Source of the DNA: Nocardia uniformis NBRC 13702
Lineage (GTDB): Bacteria; Actinomycetota; Actinomycetes; Mycobacteriales; Mycobacteriaceae
DNA: 64,000 nucleotides
NCBI RefSeq assembly: GCF_001613345.1
Contig: NZ_BDCE01000034.1
Location: 49,857 to 113,856 of the forward strand
Direction of reading: 5' to 3'
The notes under the pieces were generated by a model, which was given only the letters and a program-made list of their open reading frames with translations, did no database searches and was not told the DNA's origin. Positions 48,682 through 56,391 of this stretch are shown here, piece after piece (position 1 is the stretch's first letter; each line of letters begins with the position of its first letter). Made by a program: the position numbers and the translations under genes.

Positions 48682-49815
48682 ATGAACACCACCCTCACGC
48701 CGAGCCGGTATCCCCGCCGATGGGCTCGCATCACCGGAGCCGGTATCGCCACCCTCGCCATCCTGGCGGCCTCGGCGTGTTCCGGCGCCGACACCGCCAC
48801 CACCGCGGCCGCACCAGTCACCCCGATCGCTGGTTTGGCCTCCGGCGACCTGTCTCGCGGTGCGGACAACTTCTATACCAGCGACCAGGTCACCATGACC
48901 CCCGTGACGTTCAAGAACCAGTACCAGATGGACGTCACCGGAAACCTGTTCGTCCCCAACAACCTCGCCCCCGGCACCCGCGCCGCCGCCATGGTCGTCG
49001 GCCACCCCATGGGCGCGGTCAAGGAACAATCCGCCAACCTCTACGCCACCAAGATGGCGGAACAAGGCTTCGTCACCCTCGCTCTCGACACCGCGTTCTG
49101 GGGCGGCAGCGAAGGCAATCCCCGCAACGCCGTCGCCCCCGACATCTACACCGAAACCTTCTCCGCCGGAGTCGACTACCTGCGCACCCAGGACACCGTC
49201 GATCCCGAACGCATCGGCGCCCTCGGCATCTGCGGCAGCGGCAGCTTCGTCATCTCTGCCGCGAAGATCGACCCCCGCATCAAGGCCGTCGCCACCGTCA
49301 GCATGTACGACATGGGCGCGGCCAACCGAAACGGGCTGGGCCACTCCGTCACCCCCGAACAGCGCCAGCAGATCATCGCCCAGGCCGCCGCCCAGCGCGA
49401 CGTCGAATTCCGGGGCGGGCCAGTCGAATACACCGGTGGCACCGTGCACGAACTGACCGCCGACTCCACTCCGGTCGAGCGCGAGTTCTACGACTTCTAC
49501 CGCACCCAACGCGGCGCGGTCACCCCCGAAGGCGCCACCGCCGACACCACCACCCACCCGACCCTGTCGAGCAACACCAAGTTCATGAACTTCTACCCGT
49601 TCAACGACATCGAGACCATCTCCCCACGCCCGATGCTGTTCATCACCGGCGAGAACGCCCACTCCCGCGAGTTCAGCGAAGAGGCATACCGCCTCGCCGG
49701 CAACCGCAAGGAACTGGTCATCGTCCCCGGCGCAGGACACGTCGATCTCTACGACCGCACCGACCTCATCCCCTTCGACAAACTCGCCTCGTTCTACTCC
49801 CAGAACCTGGCCTGA
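48682..49815 (+). CDS. Alpha/beta-hydrolase lipoprotein (dienelactone hydrolase-like)
   Basis: The 377-residue protein has a lipoprotein signal ending LAASAC (Cys near 33). Its alpha/beta-hydrolase domain is of the DLH/Xaa-Pro peptidase-like type that often appears beside SDR genes, with nucleophile elbow GICGSGSF, FITGENAHSREFSEEAY for the acid and GAGHVDLYD for the catalytic His. ATG 48682 follows CAGGAGCACC. It is the last gene of the island operon, 33 bases after the alcohol dehydrogenase. The substrate is unknown. Confidence 0.88.
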   Translation: MNTTLTPSRYPRRWARITGAGIATLAILAASACSGADTATTAAAPVTPIAGLASGDLSRGADNFYTSDQVTMTPVTFKNQYQMDVTGNLFVPNNLAPGTRAAAMVVGHPMGAVKEQSANLYATKMAEQGFVTLALDTAFWGGSEGNPRNAVAPDIYTETFSAGVDYLRTQDTVDPERIGALGICGSGSFVISAAKIDPRIKAVATVSMYDMGAANRNGLGHSVTPEQRQQIIAQAAAQRDVEFRGGPVEYTGGTVHELTADSTPVEREFYDFYRTQRGAVTPEGATADTTTHPTLSSNTKFMNFYPFNDIETISPRPMLFITGENAHSREFSEEAYRLAGNRKELVIVPGAGHVDLYDRTDLIPFDKLASFYSQNLA

Positions 49816-50389
49816 CCTACCGGCCCAGTCGCCCGTTGCGCCCCGGCGTACCCCCATACGCCAGGCACAACGGGTCCACATCCATCCCCATCAGCACTTC
49901 AGACGGTGAAACACACCGACACCGCCACACACACCACCTCCCCATCTGCGCGATCGGTACCACAGGCGGCGCATTCACCCAGCGAAGGCAAAATCCGCTT
50001 CGATCACCAACTGACCCGTGCGAATCCCCAGTTCGCCCGCGTTCCTCCTTCGATGTGGCCCGCCGTAGGCACAACGGAGATGGGAACGCGATAGGATCGG
50101 CACCGGCGAACCGGGATCGCTAAATCGTGTAGGAACCCGCGATGACCAGGCGTTTTCCGGTTGCCCATGTTTTGTGTGTCCTGCCGAGGGCACACATTCG
50201 ACCGCGAGTCAGGGCCGCGACCGCAGAGTCGGTCGTGCAGGCCGACACCAAGACCGCCACCGTGCAGGTCGGGAGAACCAGAGCTCGTATACGCATCGCC
50301 AGACCGTAGAAACGCCAGGCGCACACCCACATCGGACTGGAGTGCCGTGCGGATCGGCCTGCGGTGCTGGATCCGCCGCACGGCAGGCG
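49816..50389. other. Gap at the island right end, contains the attR-like repeat
   Basis: I find no supported gene in these 574 bases; the small open frames have no homology or ribosome-binding site. The 15-bp tRNA-end repeat lies at 50179-50193. An imperfect hairpin (GTGCGGATC with GATCCGCCGCAC) at about 50347-50381 may terminate the TetR gene. Confidence 0.5.
50179..50193 (+). repeat. Direct repeat (attR-like) of the tRNA-Arg 3' end
   Basis: TCCTGCCGAGGGCAC is identical to 44531-44545 in the tRNA gene, here with no tRNA around it. Confidence 0.65.
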
Positions 50390-51043
50390 TCAGGGGAGCT
50401 GGGCTTCGATATCGGCGAGCTGGGCGGCGAGGATCTCCTCGAACGCGGGGCCGCGGTCCACCCCGAGGGGGCGAATGTCGCGGGCGAAATGGGCCACGGC
50501 CGGGAATTGCGCGGGGTCGGCGCCGAGCACCGCGACGCGGAACAGTTCCATACCCTGGTTGTACTCCTCGGGGGTGATGGTGCTGATCCCAGCGTCGGCG
50601 GCAATCAGCGCACAGAGCAGGATCGCGATGCGGTGGTATCGCACCGGGATCTCCGCGTCGGGCAGGCCGGATGCGCGCAACGCCTGCAGCACCTCCTCCA
50701 GGACCAGCCGGGAGCCGGCGCCGCCGGAGGCATAGCGCCCCCATACCGCGGCGAGCTGGGGTTGCTCGCCGAATGCCGCGCGCAGCCGCAGGGCCAGGCT
50801 GGTGATGCGCTGTTTCCAGTCGCCTTCGGGGCGGTAGCCGGCCATGGCGGCCAGCAGGATGCGGTCGGCGACCGCGCGCAGCAGTTCGGTCTTGGTGCGG
50901 AAATGCCGGTAGAGGCTGGAGGAATCGGTCCCGAGCGCTCCGGCTAGTTTGCGCACGCTGAACGACTCGGCGTCGCCGTTGCGCAGCAGGTCCGCCGCTG
51001 TATCCAGGATCTCCTCGGTCGACCATCGCCTGCGGCCAGTCAT
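50390..51043 (-). CDS. TetR-family transcriptional regulator
   Basis: The 217-residue protein has an N-terminal TetR helix-turn-helix (SFSVRKLAGALGTDSSSLYRHFRTKTELL, about 27-55) and a C-terminal domain resembling TetR_C (GDWKQRITSLALRLRAAF). ATG 51043 follows AAAGGGGCGAG; longer frames run into the operator region. It is divergent from the alpha/beta hydrolase at 51129, and palindromes over that promoter are the probable binding site. Confidence 0.88.
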   Translation of the reverse strand: MTGRRRWSTEEILDTAADLLRNGDAESFSVRKLAGALGTDSSSLYRHFRTKTELLRAVADRILLAAMAGYRPEGDWKQRITSLALRLRAAFGEQPQLAAVWGRYASGGAGSRLVLEEVLQALRASGLPDAEIPVRYHRIAILLCALIAADAGISTITPEEYNQGMELFRVAVLGADPAQFPAVAHFARDIRPLGVDRGPAFEEILAAQLADIEAQLP

Positions 51044-51089
51044 CTCGCCCCTTTCGCGTCTGACCCAGCCTAACCTAGGCACTCGATCA

Positions 51090-51122
51090 TGCACTTGCCA
51101 GTGCACGCACCGCGTGCATAAT
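51090..51122 (+). promoter_or_regulatory. Promoter of the hydrolase gene overlapped by two palindromes (TetR operator)
   Basis: TTGCCA (51095-51100), a 16-base spacer and CATAAT (51117-51122) fit a promoter whose start would fall on the ATG at 51129. Two overlapping inverted repeats cover it: TGCACT-TGCC-AGTGCA (51090-51105) and TGCACGC-ACC-GCGTGCA (51102-51118). Operator over -35 and spacer is the classic layout for TetR repression. Confidence 0.65.
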
Positions 51123-51128
51123 GAGGAC

Positions 51129-52091
51129 ATGACGATTTCCGAAGCAGACATGCACCAGCTCCTCGCAACACGGCCGCCCGAGCCGGACTTCTCGGTGATA
51201 ACGACCGAGGAACTGTTCACCTACCGCGAGGCCGAGAACCGCTTCCGGTCCGCCGCCATGCGGACGGTTATCGGAGAGCCGGATCCCGGCGCCGCGATCG
51301 ACTGGCAGACGATCGCGCTGCCCGGCCGCGACCTGCCGGTCCGGGTCTACCGGCCGGTAGCAGACGGCCACCGGACCGATCTCCCCCTCGTGGTCCATGT
51401 CCACGGCGGCGCCTTCGTGGGCACGGCGGTGCAGTGCGACTTGCCCAACAGCCATTTCGCCGCCCACTTGCCCGCCGTCGTCGTCTCGGTCGAGCACCGC
51501 CTGCTCGCCCCGGACAGTTCGCTCGCGGATGCCGCCGACGACGGCTGGGACGTGCTAGATCACATCCTGCGCCACGCCGCGCAGTGGGGCATCGACCCGG
51601 CGCGCACGGCTGTCGTCGGCGAAAGCTGCGGCGGCCTGATCACCGCCCTGACTGCCATCCGGGCCCGCGAGGCCGGCTTGGAGCTCAAGGCGCAGGTGCT
51701 GGTCAACCCCGCGGTCGACGTCACCGAGGCGATGTTCGACTACCCGTCGATCACCGAGTTCGCCACCAGCCCGACCCGGGCGCTGCTGACACTGCAACTT
51801 TTCCGCCGGCTCGCCGTCCCGCCGGGAACCGACAGTCGCGCCCTCTCGCCGCTGCACGCCGACGATCTGAGCGGCCTCGCTCCCGCACTCGTGGTGGTGC
51901 CCACCCTGGACGCCGTCGCCGATCACGGCCGCCGCTACGCAGAGCGGCTCCAAGCCGCCGGCACTCCGACGCAGCATTCCGAATACCCCGGAGCGAAGCA
52001 CGGTTTCCTCAACTTGCCCGGCATCGAACCTCAGGCCGCGGCCGCTCAGGCGGAGATCCTCGCGTTCCTCCACACAGCCCTGGAGCGATGA
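51129..52091 (+). CDS. Alpha/beta-hydrolase, hormone-sensitive-lipase family esterase
   Basis: The 320-residue protein has the HSL-family oxyanion motif HVHGGAFVG, nucleophile motif VGESCGGLITAL, acid in VVPTLDAVADHGRRYAERL and catalytic His in GAKHGFLNLPG. It is a cytosolic carboxylesterase or lipase with no signal peptide. ATG 51129 has GAGGAC just upstream, although the promoter position suggests a leaderless mRNA. It is probably repressed by the divergent TetR and induced by its ester substrate or product. Confidence 0.9.
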   Translation: MTISEADMHQLLATRPPEPDFSVITTEELFTYREAENRFRSAAMRTVIGEPDPGAAIDWQTIALPGRDLPVRVYRPVADGHRTDLPLVVHVHGGAFVGTAVQCDLPNSHFAAHLPAVVVSVEHRLLAPDSSLADAADDGWDVLDHILRHAAQWGIDPARTAVVGESCGGLITALTAIRAREAGLELKAQVLVNPAVDVTEAMFDYPSITEFATSPTRALLTLQLFRRLAVPPGTDSRALSPLHADDLSGLAPALVVVPTLDAVADHGRRYAERLQAAGTPTQHSEYPGAKHGFLNLPGIEPQAAAAQAEILAFLHTALER

Positions 52092-52233
52092 CTCATAAGC
52101 CTGTCTCCTGCGGCCACACGGCACGATGGCAAAAAATTGGACCCAGATGCTCGCCGACGGCCATCATGCGCGCAGTCCCCGACAACGCCGCGTGGGCTGC
52201 GCCTGTCGGCACAGCCCACGCGGAGGGGATCGA

Positions 52234-52803
52234 TCAGAGAACCACGAAACCCGCCGCCGCGCCGATCACGGCACCGGTGATCGCGCCGACGAACAGCATC
52301 GGAACGCAGCCGACAATCAGGCCGGCCAGGCCGATCATGCAGCCGGCAACCGCGCCCGCGAAGAAGCCGACGACCATACCCGCGGTCGCGCCGACCAGAC
52401 CGATGTCCTGTGCGGCGGACACCGAGTTGACCGGCTCCGAGGCTCCCGGACGCAGCGTGATGGTGCTGCCGTCGGCACTCACATCGGCGTTGAGCCGCAC
52501 GATGCGCTGAGTGTCGGAGAACACCGTGGGCATGCTCTCCACAACGGTGCCGTCGTCGGCCATGACATCGACCTTGCTGCCGTCCGCGGCCACGTTGAAG
52601 TAGCCGCCGACCACCTGCGCGGTGATGCCGACGCCATCCGCGGAGGCGCCGGTGGTGTAGGTGAGTCCGTTTTCGGTTCCGGTCACAGTCGGCCCGCTGA
52701 AGGCAGCGGTCGCGACGGCGGGTTCACCATGCGAGGTGGCCGCCGTCAAACCGGTGGCAGCAATAGCAAGCAAAGAGGTAGCAACGAACCGTCGGATCCA
52801 CAT
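52234..52803 (-). CDS. Secreted glycine-zipper protein, paralogue of 27105-27854
   Basis: The 189-residue protein has a signal peptide (RRFVATSLLAIAATGLTAATSHGEP), a beta-rich middle with TITLRPGASEP, and a C-terminal hydrophobic Gly/Ala zipper (VGFFAGAVAGCMIGLAGLIVG, AITGAVIGAAAGFVVL) that reaches the C-terminus. The layout matches the 249-residue protein at 27105. Function is unknown. ATG 52803 is chosen because the signal peptide begins there; the ribosome-binding site is weak. A 22-bp palindrome lies 93 bases upstream. Confidence 0.75.
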   Translation of the reverse strand: MWIRRFVATSLLAIAATGLTAATSHGEPAVATAAFSGPTVTGTENGLTYTTGASADGVGITAQVVGGYFNVAADGSKVDVMADDGTVVESMPTVFSDTQRIVRLNADVSADGSTITLRPGASEPVNSVSAAQDIGLVGATAGMVVGFFAGAVAGCMIGLAGLIVGCVPMLFVGAITGAVIGAAAGFVVL

Positions 52804-53667
52804 GCGAGGAAATGCCTTTCGATAGACACAGGCAGAGCCTGTGCACATTGATAGGGAGGGGATGGAACGCTTCCGAGCAAATACCTCTTCGTCAACTGGT
52901 AACTGATCAGCTACCAGAACGGTGGGCGAGCAAGACCTTACAACCACATAAAGGATTCTCAGCGGATTAACAGACCGTTTTTCGGCGTGGCGCGGTGTTG
53001 CCGTGGCGACTTCAGTAGAGCCGCAGCAATATTCAGCAGACAAATGAGACAAATCGGACTACGTCCCGGGATAAAGCATGAGCGCGGGATCGCTCAACTC
53101 GAGGGAAACCTGTCCGTGACAACATGATTGGCCGGTTCAATGCCAGACGGGCTGCGCTGGCCTACAAAACATGCCCCGTACCAGACGATTACGTTATATC
53201 TTGCTAATTTCGGCCAATCGAGGAACTCCCTAATCAAGAACCTCTCACGTCACTTGTGCCACATGAGAAATGGCCCTATCGGTACTCGGGCGTCGATTTG
53301 CGGTCCCCTCCCACGGCGGCGGCCCGGAAACTCGCGTGCGACTCCCGATGGGTCATTCACATCAATGTGATGCCGCCGCTACTCGAGTTCGAATTCGTTG
53401 TATCGCCGGGGTTGACGGACAAGATGGTTCGGTGGCGGCGGGCATTCACCATTCACGACGCGCCCTAGCGTGCAGCGGTTGCACCCGGAGGTGCATTACC
53501 GCTCGACGGCGGCACGCTGATCACCGGCTACCCGGCAGCGAGGGTCCGCATAGGTTCGAGATGTCACACAGTCGGGCCGCCTGGCGCGACATCGGAGAGG
53601 ACCGCTGGCATGGCCGATGTGGCGCGAACCGCGCTCGGGCAGATCCGCTGAAGAGGGTATCGAGACA
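52804..53667. other. Long gap with lower GC and no supported gene
   Basis: These 864 bases contain a 22-bp palindrome at 52896-52917 and an AT-richer stretch near 53160-53260. Open frames at 53128-53370 and 53270-53671 have no recognisable motif, ribosome-binding site or typical codon bias, so I do not call them. Together with the decayed NmrA remnant beyond it, this looks like a degenerating region. Confidence 0.5.
52896..52917. promoter_or_regulatory. 22-bp near-perfect palindrome (candidate operator)
   Basis: CTGGTA and TACCAG flank CTGATCAG with one mismatched pair between them. It lies about 93 bases upstream of the minus-strand secreted-protein gene and stands out as an operator-like dyad. 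The binder is unknown. Confidence 0.45.
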
Positions 53668-53823
53668 ATGATTCTGGTGACAGGCGCGACCGGCAATGTG
53701 GGCGCGGAGGTGGTCGGGGCCATCGACGAATCAGTCGTACGCCCGACGGTCGAGGAGATCACCGGTCGGGCGCCGCGCGCATTCGAGCAATGGGCGACGG
53801 CTCACGCCGACGCCTTTCGCTGA
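53668..53823 (+). pseudogene. NmrA-like NAD(P)-binding protein remnant (51 codons, internal deletion)
   Basis: The frame begins with the Rossmann start MILVTGATGNVGAEVV of NmrA/SDR-a proteins and then goes directly to what looks like the C-terminal end of that family (VRPTVEEITGRAPRAFEQWATAHADAFR). The roughly 220 residues in between are missing, yet the frame is kept. ATG 53668 has GAGGGTATCGAGA upstream. It is non-functional as an oxidoreductase. Confidence 0.65.
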
Positions 53824-53976
53824 CTGCTCCTCGGCCCTCCGCTGAGCTGCAGTAGCCACAGGCGTCCTGCCCCGAAACCTCGGGGCACCATAAACACAGT
53901 CGTTTCAATATTTTTCGGTGCGCCTAGGGTCGTGGTGCGCAGCGACGTGCAATCAAGAACAAGAAGGAGAGTCTTC

Positions 53977-54204
53977 GTGAAGCGTGCGATGGTGTACACG
54001 GGTATGTCCGCGGCAGTTGCCCTACTGGTCGGGATTTCCGCGGGGGCGGCGTCGGCGGCATCCGACGGCCTGCCGTTGGATCCCGCACCGAGTCCGGTGT
54101 CCGATGGTTTGCAGCCGCCTACCTGGTCGGGCTCGGCGGCAGGACCGGTAGGAACACCCGGATGGGACACACTGTCAGCCGATGCGACAGGTTCGTCCTA
54201 CTAA
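53977..54204 (+). CDS. Small secreted protein of unknown function
   Basis: The 75-residue protein has a clear signal peptide (MVYTGMSAAVALLVGISAG, cleavage after GAASA). The mature part is a 45-residue Pro/Gly/Ser-rich tail with a repeated SDGL element (SDGLPLDPAPSPVSDGLQPP) and no cysteine. GTG 53977 follows AAGGAGAG with good spacing. It converges on the Uma2-family gene with only 5 bases between the stops. I do not recognise a family. Confidence 0.7.
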   Translation: MKRAMVYTGMSAAVALLVGISAGAASAASDGLPLDPAPSPVSDGLQPPTWSGSAAGPVGTPGWDTLSADATGSSY

Positions 54205-54209
54205 CCGCA

Positions 54210-54857
54210 TCAGTAGGCCAGGTCGGCCCACGGGATGGAGATCGGGAACGGGTGCCCCAGGCTGATCACCGGATGTACCCGGTGGGACCATTCGCCGACC
54301 TGGGCGTACTGCCGGGGGCGCAGTGGCGTGACGCCATCGGGAAGATCGCCGGGTGTCGATAGCGCATAGGTCAGGATGGTGTCGATCCGCCGACCTTCGC
54401 GGTCCAAGAGCACTTCCCAGTACTCACTGATGCCCGCTTCCGCGTAGCGAGCCTGTTTGGCAAGCATCTCACCGATGTGGTTCGACGGCGACAACACCTC
54501 ACCCACGATTACGACGTCCTCGGCGAAGATCGGCGTCCATGGTTCGTCGGGGCAGTGGTAGACCAGGAAGTCGGGTGTCAGGAAGTCGTCCTTGGCGCGG
54601 CTGAGGAAGACATTTGTTTCGGTGTCCACCTGCCAGCATTCGCCGGGCCGCGCCCGCATGCTGTCCCGTCCACAGACTTCCAGCGCGTTCCGGACGCGGG
54701 TGGCGAATCGCTGATGCTCCGGAGGGCCCGTCCGCACCCATACCGGCCGACCTTTGACCAGTTCGATGCGCTCCGCCTGTTCAGCGGGTAGGGCGGCGAG
54801 TTCATCCCAGGTCATACGGTCGGGCAGGGGTGTGGAATCGGGCGTCGGAGTGGACAT
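54210..54857 (-). CDS. Uma2-family (DUF820) putative PD-(D/E)XK nuclease
   Basis: The 215-residue protein belongs to the Uma2/DUF820 family (PF05685), shown by MTWDELAALPAEQAERIELVKGRPVW, the acidic TPDFLVYH motif, the VGEVLSPSNHIGEMLAKQARYAEAGISEYWEV signature and a C-terminal beta region. The fold is restriction endonuclease-like, but biological function is unproven. ATG 54857 begins the family homology. It is a stand-alone gene, divergent from the hydrolase at 54978. Confidence 0.88.
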   Translation of the reverse strand: MSTPTPDSTPLPDRMTWDELAALPAEQAERIELVKGRPVWVRTGPPEHQRFATRVRNALEVCGRDSMRARPGECWQVDTETNVFLSRAKDDFLTPDFLVYHCPDEPWTPIFAEDVVIVGEVLSPSNHIGEMLAKQARYAEAGISEYWEVLLDREGRRIDTILTYALSTPGDLPDGVTPLRPRQYAQVGEWSHRVHPVISLGHPFPISIPWADLAY

Positions 54858-54965
54858 CGCAATACCTCTCGCGGCGTAACCGGCGGGGCTGGTCCCGTCC
54901 AAGACTACTGGTTCTGCCCGATACACCTCACTGTCCAGCCCAGACCAGGGCCCCGGGCTGTCTCG

Positions 54966-54971
54966 TACAGT
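54966..54971 (+). promoter_or_regulatory. Probable -10 box for a leaderless hydrolase transcript
   Basis: TACAGT ends seven bases before the GTG at 54978, so transcription would begin at the start codon. No clear -35 box is seen and there is no Shine-Dalgarno sequence. Confidence 0.4.
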
Positions 54972-54977
54972 GGCCAC

Positions 54978-56219
54978 GTGGGCACAGGACGGGAAGAGTC
55001 TCGCGGAGCGCTGCAACAGGTTGCGGAGCGAGAGGTCGCGGGTAGAGCGGGCGGACGGGTGCGTCGGCCCGCCGGTCCGACCGAGGTCGACATCGCCTAT
55101 ATCCGTCCGGCGCCCTCGGGTGGGACGCCGGTGGTGGTGATCCCCGGCGGGCCCGGTCTGGCTTCGGCGGTGCCGTACCGCGCGTTTCGCCGCCGGGCGA
55201 CGCGCCTCGGCCTCGATGTGGTGATGATGGAGCACCGCGGAATCGGGCTGTCTCGACGCGATACCGCGGGTGCCGATTTACCGGTCGAGGAAGTCACGGT
55301 GGGAGCGGTGGTCGATGATCTCGCCGCGGTGCTGGACGATGCGGGTATCGAGCGGGCTGTCATCTACGGCTGTTCCTACGGCACCTGCCTCGCCCAGGTG
55401 TTCGGCGTTCGCCATCCGCGAAGGGTCGCCGGGATGGTCTTGGACTCCCCCATGCTCGACCAGGCCGGAGATCTGGCCGCGACTCGCGAGTACCGTCGCG
55501 AACTGCTCTGGCACGGCCCCGGCCCGGTGGCGCAGGCGGTGCGAGCACTCCTGGATGCCGAACTGGTGCCCGTCCACGAACTGGGGAACGTGGTGCAGAT
55601 CGTCTACGAGTTCGCCGGTGCCACGGCGCTGGAGCGGCTGCTTCGGGCCCGTCTCGCCGGTCACGGCACCCGGGTGTGGCGGCGGATCGTCGGGCTCGGC
55701 GCGGACGAGGTGGCCGGACCGGGGCAGCGCTATGTGGTCGAGCCGGACTTGGTCGCGGGCATTACCCATGGCGAACTCGGCGGCTCACACGCACCGGACG
55801 GCTTGCCACTCGATCCACAGTCGATGTTCGTCCGCGATGATGTGCCGCCGTTTCGTGGCGAACCCGAGTATCTGCCCGCCGCCTTGCCGGGGTTCACCTG
55901 GCCGACCGCGGTCATCTCCGGCGACCGGGATCTGCGCGCTCCGCGCCCGGTGGCGCAGCGCATTGCCGACCTGATCCCGGACGCCGTCCAGGTACCACTG
56001 ACCGATACCGGTCACAGCGCCCTCGATACCCACCGGTTGGCGGCCCTCGCCGTGGCGCGATTGGTCCGCGACGGCAGGCACCGTGAAATACCCGGGCGCG
56101 CGGCACAAATCGCGAATCTGCCACGACGAGGCGCGTCGAGACTGCTGGGGACAGCCATACGAGCGGGTATCACCGTCGACTTCGCACTCCCCCGCTCCAG
56201 GGGCAACGAGTTTGTTTAG
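54978..56219 (+). CDS. Alpha/beta-hydrolase, S33 peptidase-like (proline iminopeptidase family)
   Basis: The 413-residue protein has oxyanion motif VVVIPGGPGLASA, MMEHRGIGLSRR, nucleophile elbow IYGCSYGTCLAQVFG (GCSYG), an alpha-helical cap, acid in VISGDRDLRAP and catalytic His in TDTGHSALDTHR. The HGGPG-like element here reads IPGGPG, and the family includes aminopeptidases and esterases. It starts at GTG 54978, probably leaderless. No signal peptide is evident. The substrate is unknown. Confidence 0.85.
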   Translation: MGTGREESRGALQQVAEREVAGRAGGRVRRPAGPTEVDIAYIRPAPSGGTPVVVIPGGPGLASAVPYRAFRRRATRLGLDVVMMEHRGIGLSRRDTAGADLPVEEVTVGAVVDDLAAVLDDAGIERAVIYGCSYGTCLAQVFGVRHPRRVAGMVLDSPMLDQAGDLAATREYRRELLWHGPGPVAQAVRALLDAELVPVHELGNVVQIVYEFAGATALERLLRARLAGHGTRVWRRIVGLGADEVAGPGQRYVVEPDLVAGITHGELGGSHAPDGLPLDPQSMFVRDDVPPFRGEPEYLPAALPGFTWPTAVISGDRDLRAPRPVAQRIADLIPDAVQVPLTDTGHSALDTHRLAALAVARLVRDGRHREIPGRAAQIANLPRRGASRLLGTAIRAGITVDFALPRSRGNEFV

Positions 56220-56348
56220 CGACCCCTGGCAGCCCACCGGAACCAGGGCGTGACCACGATCACCCAACGTCAGACACTATGTCTTGCATGGGATCACAAA
56301 GGTGATCAGAGACGCTTCGTAGCCCATCGGCAGGTCGTAAGCTGCCGG

Positions 56349-56374
56349 ACGCCCCGCCCGATCGGGCGGGGCGT
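56349..56374. terminator. Bidirectional terminator hairpin between convergent genes
   Basis: ACGCCCCGCCCG and CGGGCGGGGCGT form a perfect 12-bp stem with a 2-base centre. It lies between the convergent hydrolase and transporter genes, 17 bases from the transporter stop. Confidence 0.75.
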
Positions 56375-56391
56375 TCACGGGTCGGTGGGTT

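Larger units (their letters stand above)
44531..50193. mobile_element. Putative genomic island at tRNA-Arg(CCT), bounded by 15-bp direct repeats
   Basis: The tRNA 3' end TCCTGCCGAGGGCAC (44531-44545) recurs exactly at 50179-50193 in the same orientation, the hallmark of attL/attR from site-specific integration at a tRNA gene. The enclosed 5.6 kb carries six genes, including a decayed MFS gene. They appear to favour C-ending codons (GAC, AAC, ATC) more than neighbours such as the monooxygenase, which use many GAT/AAT/ATT codons. No integrase is present, so it is at best a degenerate or non-autonomous element. Confidence 0.6.

Noticed and set aside
49906..50094. Short plus-strand frame after the island operon
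   Set aside because: No ribosome-binding site, family motif or signal peptide; composition resembles non-coding DNA.
53128..53671. Several overlapping small frames in the AT-richer gap
   Set aside because: No conserved motifs or translation signals, and they overlap in different frames.
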